A stretch of 64,000 bases of DNA from Rhizobium etli 8C-3 (GTDB lineage: Bacteria; Pseudomonadota; Alphaproteobacteria; Rhizobiales; Rhizobiaceae), in the NCBI RefSeq assembly GCF_001908375.1, contig NZ_CP017244.1:2046001-2110000 (forward strand). Reading direction: 5' to 3'. The notes under the pieces are model-generated. The model did not search any database. It saw only the letters and a list, made by a program, of their open reading frames with translations, and was not told the origin of the DNA. Positions 8,898 to 19,162 of the stretch are shown in pieces. Every line of letters starts with the position of its first letter. Within the stretch, counting starts at the first letter, position 1. A program made the position numbers and the translations under genes.

Positions 8898-9566
8898 ATG
8901 GATCGATTCAAGCCAAAATACGTAACATTCGACTGCCATGGTACGTTGATCAATTTTCAGATGGCGGAAGCCGCTCGGGATCTGTTCGGTCATCTTCTGG
9001 ATGGGCCGCGCATGAACGAGTTCATCAAGAACTTTCAGGCTTACCGCATCGATGAGGTAATGCAGGACTGGAAGCCGTATGCCGACGTTGTCCACAACGC
9101 ATTGGAGCGCACGTGCCGCCGCAACAAGGTTGCATTCCGGCCCGAAGACGCCGAAACCATCTACAACCGCGTGCCGACATGGGGACCGCATCCAGACGTT
9201 CCCGAGGGCCTCGCCAAGCTCGCCAAGGAAATCCCCCTTGTCATCTTGACAAATTCCATGGTGGCGCAGATCCCGTCGAACGTGGCAAAGCTCGGCGCGC
9301 CTTTTCATGCCGTCTACACTGCTGAAGAGGCGCGGGCCTACAAGCCGCATCTCAAGGCGTTTGAATATATGTTCGACATGCTAGGATGTGGACCAGAGGA
9401 CATAACGCACGTTTCGTCGTCTTTCCGTCATGACCTGATGTCGGCCTATGATCTGGGTATCAAGAGTAAGGTGTGGGTCAATCGTGGCCATGAGCCGGCC
9501 AACCCCTATTATGAATACACCGAGATCCGCGATATTTCGCAGTTGCCCAGCGTTTTCGGACTCTGA
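8898..9566 (+). CDS. HAD-superfamily hydrolase, haloacid dehalogenase type II-like (copy 2)
   Basis: A 222-residue paralogue of the gene at 4008-4676, collinear from end to end. Motif I is FDCHGTL (Asp12 nucleophile, with His replacing the usual Tyr14); motif II is LVILTNS; AYKP carries the lysine; the VSSSFRHD loop is conserved, as is the shared WVNRGHEPANPYYEYTEI tail. The ATG at 8898 follows AGGGG/AGGA. It is transcribed towards the second kinase/phospho-lyase pair, after a 147-base gap with a 13-bp inverted repeat. The Tyr-to-His change in the nucleophile loop may mean the two copies differ in substrate. Confidence 0.85.
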   Translation: MDRFKPKYVTFDCHGTLINFQMAEAARDLFGHLLDGPRMNEFIKNFQAYRIDEVMQDWKPYADVVHNALERTCRRNKVAFRPEDAETIYNRVPTWGPHPDVPEGLAKLAKEIPLVILTNSMVAQIPSNVAKLGAPFHAVYTAEEARAYKPHLKAFEYMFDMLGCGPEDITHVSSSFRHDLMSAYDLGIKSKVWVNRGHEPANPYYEYTEIRDISQLPSVFGL

Positions 9567-9634
9567 CTTGATCAAGGCAACAGCGGTTCAGGAATCGATA
9601 AACTGCGTGACTTGGTAAGCAGTGTGGAGTGCCT

Positions 9635-9664
9635 GCTCTGATCTAGTCAGAACTAGATCAGAGC
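9635..9664. promoter_or_regulatory. Perfect 13-bp inverted repeat between HAD copy 2 and kinase copy 2
   Basis: GCTCTGATCTAGT (9635-9647) is followed by a 4-base loop (CAGA) and its exact reverse complement (9652-9664). There is no T tract, so a simple terminator is unlikely. It could be an operator, an RNA-processing hairpin or an attenuator separating HAD expression from the kinase/lyase pair. Confidence 0.7.
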
Positions 9665-9713
9665 ATCCGACTTCGCAGCACGAAAGCAACATGAACGGGC
9701 GAGGATCTTCAAA

Positions 9714-10838
9714 TTGAGCGATCATGATGATCTTGTTGCCGATCAACAACGGGGCCGGCACAACAGCTCTGCGGCTGCGAGCTCACGTCACTTGCCGTGG
9801 GCTGCATCGTCGACTGAAGCCTATTTTCGCGCTGCAGCCGCGATTCTCTCCACGCCGCCAGATGGCTTGCAACCGGACATGTCGGCGACACTACTTAAGC
9901 GGTACTACGGACTGGAGGGATCGATCGCGGTTTTATCTTCCGAGGTCGAGCGCACTGCTGAGGTCTCCCTGTCGGACGGCCGACAATTGATCCTGAAGAC
10001 GTCGGCGCGGAGAGAGGCGATCGACAGCTTCCGTTTCCAAAGCGCAGCTTTGGCGGCACTGCAAGACAGCGCGGGATTTGCTGCACCTACAGTGATCCGC
10101 ACTAGCGGCGGCGCGTTGATGTTTGAGGAAGAGGGCATAAGTGGTTACCTACAGACCCGAGTGGAAGGCGTGTCTCTGCACAAGGTGACGCCGGCGCCTG
10201 ATCTCCTCTTTCGTACTGGTAGCGCCCTCGGCCGGCTGGACCTAGCCCTTGCGCAGATCAACGCACCCGCAGCACACCGGCCCATTCTCTGGCATATCGG
10301 CTGCTGGTCGCGGTTGATGGAACTGGAGGAACACCTACCGTCTGGCAGCGTCGCCGAAAGCGTTCGGACCGCAATGGCGGAGTATATGCGCTTCGTCGAG
10401 CCGCAGATCCAGAACTTGGAGTGGCAGGTCACGCATAACGATCCTAGCCCGTTCAACACAATCGTTACCAGCCAGGGCTTGGGTTTCATCGATTTCGGCG
10501 ATGGCTGCTGGAGTCCAAGGATTCAGGATTTGGCCATTGCGGCCAGTCATGTCGTGGCAGATCCGACGCTTCCTTTGGGCGGAGCCGAACATCTCATTGC
10601 CGGCTATGCCGCAATCGTCCCACTATCCGCCTTGGAGGCAAGGCTGCTGGTCATACTCATGCGCGCACGGCAAAGTGCACTGATACTGGTCAACTACTGG
10701 CGCTCCCACCTCTTTCCGGCCGACGCGCAATACATCAAAAAGAATGTTGCTCGTGCTGAGCGCGGGCTGACAATCTTGGCGCCTCTTTCAGCTGCATCAG
10801 GCGAGGCGGCAGTCCTCGCGGCAGTGTCACAGCCTTAG
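9714..10838 (+). CDS. APH/hydroxylysine kinase-like phosphotransferase (copy 2)
   Basis: A 374-residue kinase, a diverged paralogue of the one at 5234. The catalytic loop HNDPSPFN starts at His241 (Asp243) and the metal site DFGDG is at Asp260. The C-terminal LVNYWRSHLFPADAQYIKKN block is shared with copy 1. The start is a TTG at 9714 with GAGGA eight bases upstream; there is no in-frame ATG near it. An eight-codon reading frame (ATG 9691, MNGRGSSN) ends with a TGA that overlaps this TTG, which could couple translation. The partner phospho-lyase begins 26 bases after the stop. Expected role: ATP-dependent phosphorylation of an amino alcohol. Confidence 0.82.
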   Translation: MSDHDDLVADQQRGRHNSSAAASSRHLPWAASSTEAYFRAAAAILSTPPDGLQPDMSATLLKRYYGLEGSIAVLSSEVERTAEVSLSDGRQLILKTSARREAIDSFRFQSAALAALQDSAGFAAPTVIRTSGGALMFEEEGISGYLQTRVEGVSLHKVTPAPDLLFRTGSALGRLDLALAQINAPAAHRPILWHIGCWSRLMELEEHLPSGSVAESVRTAMAEYMRFVEPQIQNLEWQVTHNDPSPFNTIVTSQGLGFIDFGDGCWSPRIQDLAIAASHVVADPTLPLGGAEHLIAGYAAIVPLSALEARLLVILMRARQSALILVNYWRSHLFPADAQYIKKNVARAERGLTILAPLSAASGEAAVLAAVSQP

Positions 10839-10864
10839 CCGTAACTCATAGACAGGCAGCAAAC

Positions 10865-12193
10865 ATGTCCACAGATCTTATGCCCAACCGCTACAGACCA
10901 GGTGAGTCTGACCTCCCAGAGCGCGAAGCGGCGCTGATTGCCCGCCGTGATGCAGTTCTTGGAGCATCTTATCGACTGCAGTATCGACGTCCGGTGCATT
11001 TCGTTCGCGGCGAAGGCATGTGGCTCTATGATCCCGACGGTCGGGCCTATCTCGACTTCTACAATAACGTTCCTTCCCTCGGTCATTGCCACCCCGAGGT
11101 GAACGCGGCAATGGCCGAACAGGCCGCCCGAATTAGCGCCAACACGCGCTATCTCGAACCTAGACTTGTAGACTATGCCGAACGATTGGTTGGTACATTC
11201 CCAGAGGAGCTTGACCGCGTGGTCTTCACTTGCACGGGCAGTGAATCCAACGATCTGGCCCTGCGTATCGCCCGGTTTGCGAGCGGCGGCGAGGGTGTGA
11301 TTGTCTCCTCATACGCTTATCACGGCACGAGCGGGGCTGTGGCTGCGGTTTCGCCGAATTTGGGCGACGCGGTCAAGCTCAGTCCATTCGTTCGCATGGT
11401 TTCTTTGCCCGGCCCGGCAGGCATACCAGAATCGCAAGCCGCCGACTTTTTCGAGGCGCAGATTCGTTCGGCCATTCTTGACCTCAACCGTCGTGGCATG
11501 GGCGTTGCGGCCCTGCTCATCGACGGTATCTTTTCCAGCGATGGCGTTTGGGTAGATCCTCCCGGCTTCATTGCTGGTGGAGTGGCAGCGGTGCGCGAGG
11601 CAGGCGGCCTCGTCATCGCCGACGAGGTTCAACCAGGCTTCGGACGAACTGGCACTCACATGTGGGGCTTTGAGCGGCACGGAATCGTCCCGGATCTTGT
11701 AACTCTGGGCAAGCCCATGGGTAACGGGTTTCCGATTGGCGCGGTCGTTGGTCGTCAAGCGCCAATGGAGCGGTTTGGTGCTACCGCGCGCTACTCGAAT
11801 ACTTTTGCCGGAAACACGGTTGGAATTGCGACTGCGGATGCCGTGCTGACGATCCTGGAACGTGACCAAATTCGTCAAAATGCGCTTGCCATGGGCCAGC
11901 GGCTCCGCGCTGGTCTAGAAGAAATGGCAATGAAGCATAGGGAAGTTCGTGCAATCCGAAACGCCGGTCTATTTTTTGGCGTCGACATTGGGTCCGAGGA
12001 TACGTCTGCGGCAGCCCGACGTGCAATGGCTTTGGATATCGTCAACGCAATGCGGGATGACGGTGTGCTTGTCAGCACGACAGGAGCCAACGAGGACGCA
12101 CTTAAGGTGCGACCTCCGCTGGTCTGCGGAGCCGAGCACGTTGATCTCTTTATTGCAGCGGCAGAGCGCGCCATCACGACTGTCGCAGGCTAG
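10865..12193 (+). CDS. Class III aminotransferase-fold ammonio-phospholyase-like enzyme (copy 2)
   Basis: A 442-residue PLP enzyme, paralogous to the one at 6307. The PLP lysine is Lys283 in VTLGKPMGNGFP. It keeps the branch-typical YLDFYNNVPSLGHCHP and TGSESNDLALRIAR segments and a C-terminal ALKVRPPLV motif. Expected reaction: elimination of ammonia and phosphate from a phospho-amino-alcohol made by the kinase just upstream. The ATG at 10865 follows GGCAGCAAAC, a weak site, consistent with translational coupling. The presence of two complete kinase-lyase pairs in one locus suggests two related substrates or stereoisomers. Confidence 0.86.
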   Translation: MSTDLMPNRYRPGESDLPEREAALIARRDAVLGASYRLQYRRPVHFVRGEGMWLYDPDGRAYLDFYNNVPSLGHCHPEVNAAMAEQAARISANTRYLEPRLVDYAERLVGTFPEELDRVVFTCTGSESNDLALRIARFASGGEGVIVSSYAYHGTSGAVAAVSPNLGDAVKLSPFVRMVSLPGPAGIPESQAADFFEAQIRSAILDLNRRGMGVAALLIDGIFSSDGVWVDPPGFIAGGVAAVREAGGLVIADEVQPGFGRTGTHMWGFERHGIVPDLVTLGKPMGNGFPIGAVVGRQAPMERFGATARYSNTFAGNTVGIATADAVLTILERDQIRQNALAMGQRLRAGLEEMAMKHREVRAIRNAGLFFGVDIGSEDTSAAARRAMALDIVNAMRDDGVLVSTTGANEDALKVRPPLVCGAEHVDLFIAAAERAITTVAG

Positions 12194-12927
12194 ACAACAC
12201 ACTTGCGAGCACGTGGCGGAGGCCTTGCGCCAGTAGTTCGGAGAAGCCCGCTCTCGAGTTCTCTTTTGGCTAGAACCCTACATTGTGACAGCTTCGCCTC
12301 GAACAGATTCGAACCAACGCGCCTTTTGGCCATTCAAGAAACAAGCAACTGTAAACTCTGGGCTGAAGCACAAGATTACTTACAGAACCGACACCGCCGA
12401 GCTAGTGCTGCTCTTTTCCTTGGTATATCAACAAAATGCCGACTGATTAATACATGCTGGCGTGATAATCAGACGAACAGCGTAGAGCCACTGGTGCCGC
12501 AAACCACAAAACACGGTTCACTTCGGCCCACCATGCAGCAAGCCTGCCCTGCACAGTCGTTGAGCTGGTCGGCGCTCCACAGGGATGGTAACCGGACCGA
12601 TCCGCCACGGCACAATGCGGCCGCCCGCCGTCTCCTCGCGAAACCTGCGGCGAAGTTCGCTTGAGCGGCCCTATCGAAGATCGTCAAGGGAACGTATCGT
12701 TGGGTCGTCATTGAGAAGCGCTTGTGAGCCGGCTCAATAAGGCCCCAGCCGATGGGTCAGACGATTTCGAACTGCTCTTGTTCCACCCTCTCTTGTTCCA
12801 CCTTCACCAGGGCCAGCGGTCCAGCCGGCGAAAACTTCGTTGGTCGTCGATGTCACTCCGTAAAGTGAAGACATGATCTATCCCTTTGCTTCTGCTTGAA
12901 GCCTCGACTTCGAGGTTTTGTGTTCTA
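12194..12927. other. Intergenic region, no firm gene
   Basis: A 734-base stretch between the convergent phospho-lyase and SDR genes. A short open frame ending at 12727 (SKIVKGTYRWVVIEKRL then stop) looks like the tail of a lost gene that I cannot identify. A 7-bp inverted repeat (CTGATTA/TAATCAG) lies near 12441-12471. Nothing else is supported. Confidence 0.4.
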
Positions 12928-13845
12928 TCAGGCGGGGAACAAGCCCGGATCGATCCCGGTCATCGCAATCGAGACGTCCCAGAGACGCTTTGCCAGAGCT
13001 GGGTCCTGGGCGTCGGGGGCACGTTTCGCCTCACCGGACGGACCCCGGATTCCGCCAAACCCGGTTGGCCCGTAGTAGCCACCCGGCTTCACTTTGCCTG
13101 TCGCCGCCTGCAGCGCAGGCCAGGCGCCCTTGTCCGCGCTGTTGAGGAGCAGACCGACGATCGGACCGGCGAGCTGCGCGATCCCCATGTGCCGTCCAAG
13201 ACTGGTGCTCGCCACGCCCGGATGGCACCCGACAGCCATGACTGGAGAATCTGCAGCCCGCAGGCGCCGATCCAACTCGAAAAAAAACAGGGCGTTTGCC
13301 AACTTGCTGCCGCCGTAGCGCTTGCTCTTGTTGTAACTTTTCTCGGCGTTGAGGTCGTCCCAGTCGATCTTCCCCTTCAGATGCGCAATGCTGGAAGTCA
13401 CGACGACACGCGATCCCGGCGTTTCAGCCAGCTTTGGCAAGAGCAATGTTGTCAGCCCAAAAACGCCAAGGTGATTGACGCCGAACTGGGACTCGAAGCC
13501 TTGCCGGGTGCGTGTCAAAGGCGGGTTCATGATGCCGGCATTGTTGATCAACGCGTCAATGCGCGGCTCTCTCGCGGCAATTTCAGCGGCAACGCGAACG
13601 TTGGCGAGATCGCCCAGATCAAGCGGCAACCAGGCCAGATCAGCCCTTGGCGTGATAAGCCTGATTCGCGCTATAGCCTGATCGGCCCTGGTGCGCTCCC
13701 GGCATGCCAGCAGGACACGAGCGCCTCGTGCGGCTAATACCCGTGAGATTTCAAAGCCAATACCTGCATTGGCACCTGTGACGATGAAGGTCTTTCCCGA
13801 CTGGTCGGGGACATTCGCTTCAGTGAAACCAGTAGAATGAGACAT
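12928..13845 (-). CDS. Short-chain dehydrogenase/reductase, retinol dehydrogenase-like
   Basis: A 305-residue classical SDR. The cofactor loop TGANAGIG is at 23-30, NNAG at 101-104, the catalytic Ser is near 151, and YGGSK places Tyr177 and Lys181. The extra C-terminal 60 residues (GGYYGPTGFGGIRGP) match the WWOX/retinol dehydrogenase-like branch, which reduces aldehydes or ketones with NADPH. The ATG at 13845 has AAGGAAAG upstream. It follows the TetR gene by 50 bases on the same strand, with a TetR-type operator in that gap, so it is almost certainly the regulated target. Confidence 0.9.
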   Translation of the reverse strand: MSHSTGFTEANVPDQSGKTFIVTGANAGIGFEISRVLAARGARVLLACRERTRADQAIARIRLITPRADLAWLPLDLGDLANVRVAAEIAAREPRIDALINNAGIMNPPLTRTRQGFESQFGVNHLGVFGLTTLLLPKLAETPGSRVVVTSSIAHLKGKIDWDDLNAEKSYNKSKRYGGSKLANALFFFELDRRLRAADSPVMAVGCHPGVASTSLGRHMGIAQLAGPIVGLLLNSADKGAWPALQAATGKVKPGGYYGPTGFGGIRGPSGEAKRAPDAQDPALAKRLWDVSIAMTGIDPGLFPA

Positions 13846-13862
13846 GCTGCTTTCCTTTTAAA

Positions 13863-13880
13863 TGAGTATTTAGGCACTCA
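13863..13880. promoter_or_regulatory. TetR operator 1 (TGAGT-N8-ACTCA), upstream of the SDR
   Basis: An inverted repeat with 5-bp arms and an 8-base centre, 18 bases before the SDR start codon. The same architecture recurs at 14484-14501 upstream of the TetR gene, and the two share TGAGTGC on the reverse strand. Confidence 0.7.
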
Positions 13881-13895
13881 ATGATGAGCCAAATA

Positions 13896-14465
13896 TTATG
13901 CAGCAGTGCCTTTCCACAGCAGGTCGAAACCAGCTTGGCGGATGTTCTTGTCCTGTTTCGGGTTGGCGGCTATAGCATTGATCGTGATTTCGGCGAGGCC
14001 GAACACGATCGTATCGATATAGAAGTCAATCCTTTCAGGATCGGCATGGCCGGCAAGACATGCTGCGACGATCGCCCGTGCGTCGTGGACCATGGCTTTG
14101 CTTTTCTGTCTGCTCTGCGCGGTTACTCGATCCGAAACCTTGAGTTGTCTGACAGCCTTTCGAGCTGTCGAATTGGTCAATCCCCAATCCACCAGACGGT
14201 CCCACACGCGTCTCAGTCTTTCACGAGGTGCTTCCCCATCCGGATATGGAGCAAGCATTCGCTCCATCAGGTCGATCTCAATCGTAATAAAGAGTTGATT
14301 GAGAAGATCGTCCTTGCTTGGAAAATAAGTGAATAGCGTTCCCTCGGACACACCCGCAGCCTTCGCAATCTTTGCTGTCGACGCCTCTGTTCCCAAACGG
14401 GCTACAAAATCGCATGCCGCCTCGAGCAAGGCTTGCCGTTTTTCTTCGCTAAGGGGACGTGCCAT
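13896..14465 (-). CDS. TetR/AcrR-family transcriptional regulator
   Basis: A 189-residue repressor. The helix-turn-helix is at about 30-49 (TAKIAKAAGVSEGTLFTYFPSK is the recognition region), followed by an all-helical ligand domain. Small TetR proteins next to an SDR usually sense an electrophile or aldehyde and repress the enzyme and themselves. Two operator-like inverted repeats flank this gene, one before its own start and one before the SDR, which supports autoregulation plus SDR control. The ligand is unknown. Confidence 0.88.
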   Translation of the reverse strand: MARPLSEEKRQALLEAACDFVARLGTEASTAKIAKAAGVSEGTLFTYFPSKDDLLNQLFITIEIDLMERMLAPYPDGEAPRERLRRVWDRLVDWGLTNSTARKAVRQLKVSDRVTAQSRQKSKAMVHDARAIVAACLAGHADPERIDFYIDTIVFGLAEITINAIAANPKQDKNIRQAGFDLLWKGTAA

Positions 14466-14483
14466 CTATACAACAGTCATAGT

Positions 14484-14501
14484 TGAGTGAGTCAGCACTC
14501 A
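14484..14501. promoter_or_regulatory. TetR operator 2 (TGAGT-N8-ACTCA), upstream of the TetR gene
   Basis: Same arm sequence and spacing as the site at 13863-13880, placed 19 bases before the TetR start codon. The repeat of one pattern at both genes of the pair is direct evidence for an operator. Confidence 0.72.
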
Positions 14502-14544
14502 TCTATGCAGTTCCATTCGTCGTGTCAAGAGGGCGGGTGGTCTA

Positions 14545-15015
14545 ACCCAAATGGAGCAGGCTTTGGGCGCTTCGAAGAGCGAACGCACCTCGGAGCGGCT
14601 GGGCTACCGTTCGGGCTACTATGGCCGCACGCTGATCACCCGCGTCGGCAAGCTGGAACTGCGCGTGCCGCAGGATCCTTCGGGCCGCTTTTCCACCGAG
14701 CTGTTCGAGCGCTATCAGTGCGCTCTGAACAGGCCCTCGTTTCGACCTTGGCGGAGATATACGTCCAGGTTGCCGACACGGAAGGTGAAGGCGATCACGG
14801 AAAAACTGTGCAGGCATGCCTTCTCCGCTTTCGGCGTTCAATGAGCGGCGGGACGAGAGCAAGGCTTTAGGCAAGCGACGGCTTCCCGAGCCTTTCCCTT
14901 ACCGCATCCTCAGAAGATGCGCGAGGCTGGCGTGGCCAGGAGCCAAGCGGTGCTGATCCGATCGGGATCGACTGGGACGGCCGCAGCTCGTCATGGGGCG
15001 ACCCGACGACGGCCG
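14545..15015 (+). pseudogene. IS256-family (Mutator) transposase fragment, frameshifted
   Basis: Translation gives the N-terminal part of an IS256-type transposase: GYRSGYYGRTLITRVGKLELRVPQ, then STELFERYQ, KVKAITEKLC, and after frame changes LPEPFPY and EAGVARSQAVLI. Several frame breaks and the missing C-terminal half, including most of the DDE core, show that it is dead. It lies between the TetR gene and a small secreted protein. No terminal repeats were found. Confidence 0.8.
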
Positions 15016-15159
15016 CCCGCGAGATTGCACTTGATTCCGCCTTGTCGCGACTGCCCCGAGCTCGCTCTGCAGGCGTTTATAGCGCGTCCGAGCTCATTCC
15101 CAAAGATCGGCGGGCCAATGTTCGGCAAAGATAGGCATCAGAAATGACCGGCTCTCCGC

Positions 15160-15555
15160 CTACTTGCTTCCCATCATCTTTTTGAGGTCCGTGACTTTAT
15201 TCATGCAGCCTTTTTCGTCTCCGGCATCGGCCATTTTACGGGCGTCCATCATCATTCGGCTAACCTGGTCGGCCTCAGCGCCGGCGCTTTGCTTCGTCAC
15301 CTCTTCCTGGTGCGGGGTGATGGACTTCACACTACCTGATGTCGATCCCGTCGTTTCGGGGTCGCTAGCCTGCTGCTTGCCACCCAATACCTCTTTCTGG
15401 TGCTGGGTCATAGGAGCGCCGGGATCGCTGCCTGCTCCGGTTTGCGCAGATACCGCCGCTTGGTCCAGATTCTTGAGTTCCTCCTTGCAATCGGCGAATG
15501 CCGGCCCGGACAGCAGAAGCGCAAACGCTGTGGTTGCTGCTAGACGCATGGACAT
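15160..15555 (-). CDS. Small secreted/periplasmic protein of unknown function
   Basis: A 131-residue protein with a clear Sec signal peptide (MSMRLAATTAFALLLSGPAFA, cut before DC). The mature part is hydrophilic, with a low-complexity Ser/Thr/Gly/Gln middle containing two similar HQ(K/E)EV segments (MTQHQKEV and ITPHQEEV), and ends in a helical region with MMMDARKMADAGDEKGCMNKV. There are two cysteines in the mature chain, one at each end. The ATG at 15555 has TTGGAGG six bases upstream; an ATG 33 bases earlier lacks such a site. I do not recognise the family; Met- and Lys-rich helices of this kind occur in small rhizobial exported proteins. Confidence 0.75.
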   Translation of the reverse strand: MSMRLAATTAFALLLSGPAFADCKEELKNLDQAAVSAQTGAGSDPGAPMTQHQKEVLGGKQQASDPETTGSTSGSVKSITPHQEEVTKQSAGAEADQVSRMMMDARKMADAGDEKGCMNKVTDLKKMMGSK

Positions 15556-15784
15556 GTTTTCCTCCAAGAGACTGTGCGATAGACTCACTTAACTAACGAA
15601 AGGAACGTCTTCGTGCTCGAAGGGTTCCTCTCGTTAATCTCGCTATTCGAGAGCCAACAGGCGGCATGGGAAAACGGCCCCATTGGAGCTAAGGAACGAA
15701 CATTGCCAGGGTCGCAAGTGTCGCTATGGAGTTTATTAGGTTCATCCGCAATTTCTGTGATTCAGCGGCAGCATTCGCGCCCTC

Positions 15785-15925
15785 TTCAGTTCTGGGCCGG
15801 GGCGCGGCCGTACATTGCTCGCTTCAGCATCTTGAGGCGGTTGATCCGCCCTTTGGCTTGACCGTTGCTCAAGGGGAGTTCGATTGCATTTTTGACGGCA
15901 TCAATATCCCGGTGCAAAACGCTTG
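15785..15925 (-). pseudogene. ISL3-family transposase C-terminal relic
   Basis: The reverse strand reads DIDAVKNAIELPLSNGQAK, then GRINRLKMLKRAMYGRA, which matches the conserved C-terminal end of ISL3 transposases (W/LSNGQxEGxINRLKxxKRxMYGRA). Only about 40 residues remain, bounded by stops, with no element ends. The rest of 15556-16269 shows nothing recognisable. Confidence 0.7.
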
Positions 15926-16269
15926 CCGCGGATACCGGGCCGCTTTGCGCCCCTATTTCAGTCGTTCAAGTTCGAACCAAGAGTTGCGGAAAGCAGACGC
16001 ACGTCATTCCGTTAGCTTAATAGTCAGAGAAAGTTCGAATCCTACGGGGCGCGCTGCTTTCGAACAACGCTTGGAACTCCTGCCGGAGACATCCCGCCGC
16101 CCGTTAGCCGCGAAGCGTCTCAGCGAATGCGGGTGACGATCCCTGCGCAAAGAGGAGGGCTGAGCCCACCACCAAAGCAGGCCCATGCTCCACATGCCAC
16201 AATATCTGGTTTAACGAGTTCTAAAAGCGTAACCCTTCGGTTTATAAATCCGAGAAACTCCAAACTTGA

Positions 16270-16350
16270 CCTCAGGTTTGCTGCGACAGCTCTATCGCAT
16301 CGTCGTCGAAAGCGCCCACGCCGCCGACATCGCCAAGCGGGTCAGGCCGC
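16270..16350 (+). pseudogene. Tyrosine recombinase relic, left half (split by IS21)
   Basis: The frame LRQLYRIVVESAHAADIAKRVRP matches the segment just before the HxLRHxF active-site motif of phage/IS-type tyrosine recombinases. It joins in frame to 18986-19062 (PHTLRHSF) when the IS21 element and one copy of the GGCCGC target duplication are removed. Upstream sequence is not recombinase-like, so the gene was already partial. Confidence 0.72.
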
Positions 16351-16394
16351 TGCAGCGCGGCAATCAAGGTGAGACGGAGCGTCAATCAAGATGA

Positions 16395-18961
<2,567 letters not shown>

Positions 18962-18985
18962 TCTCATCCAGATTGCCGCTCTATA

Positions 18986-19062
18986 GGCCGCACACGCTGC
19001 GCCACAGCTTCGCCATCCACCTATAAGACGGCACCGACATGCGGATCATTCAGGTCCTGCCC
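18986..19062 (+). pseudogene. Tyrosine recombinase relic, right half
   Basis: The frame PHTLRHSFAIHL, stop, DGTDMRIIQVL contains the R-H-x-x motif and following helix of tyrosine recombinases. There is an in-frame stop (TAA) after HL. It is the continuation of 16270-16350 across the IS21 insertion. The stop shows the recombinase is inactive regardless of the IS. Confidence 0.72.
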
Positions 19063-19162
19063 GAATTGGCATCTCGGATGCGGACGGTCCGCGAACCGGG
19101 ATCACTTGATCCAGCCTGACCTACACTACGCCAACCGGCTGTTCGATCGGCCTTCCCCGGCA

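Noticed and set aside
16000..16060. Possible tRNA (TTCGAATCC T-loop-like sequence near 16029)
   Set aside because: The flanking bases do not form a T stem, and no acceptor, D or anticodon arms can be drawn.
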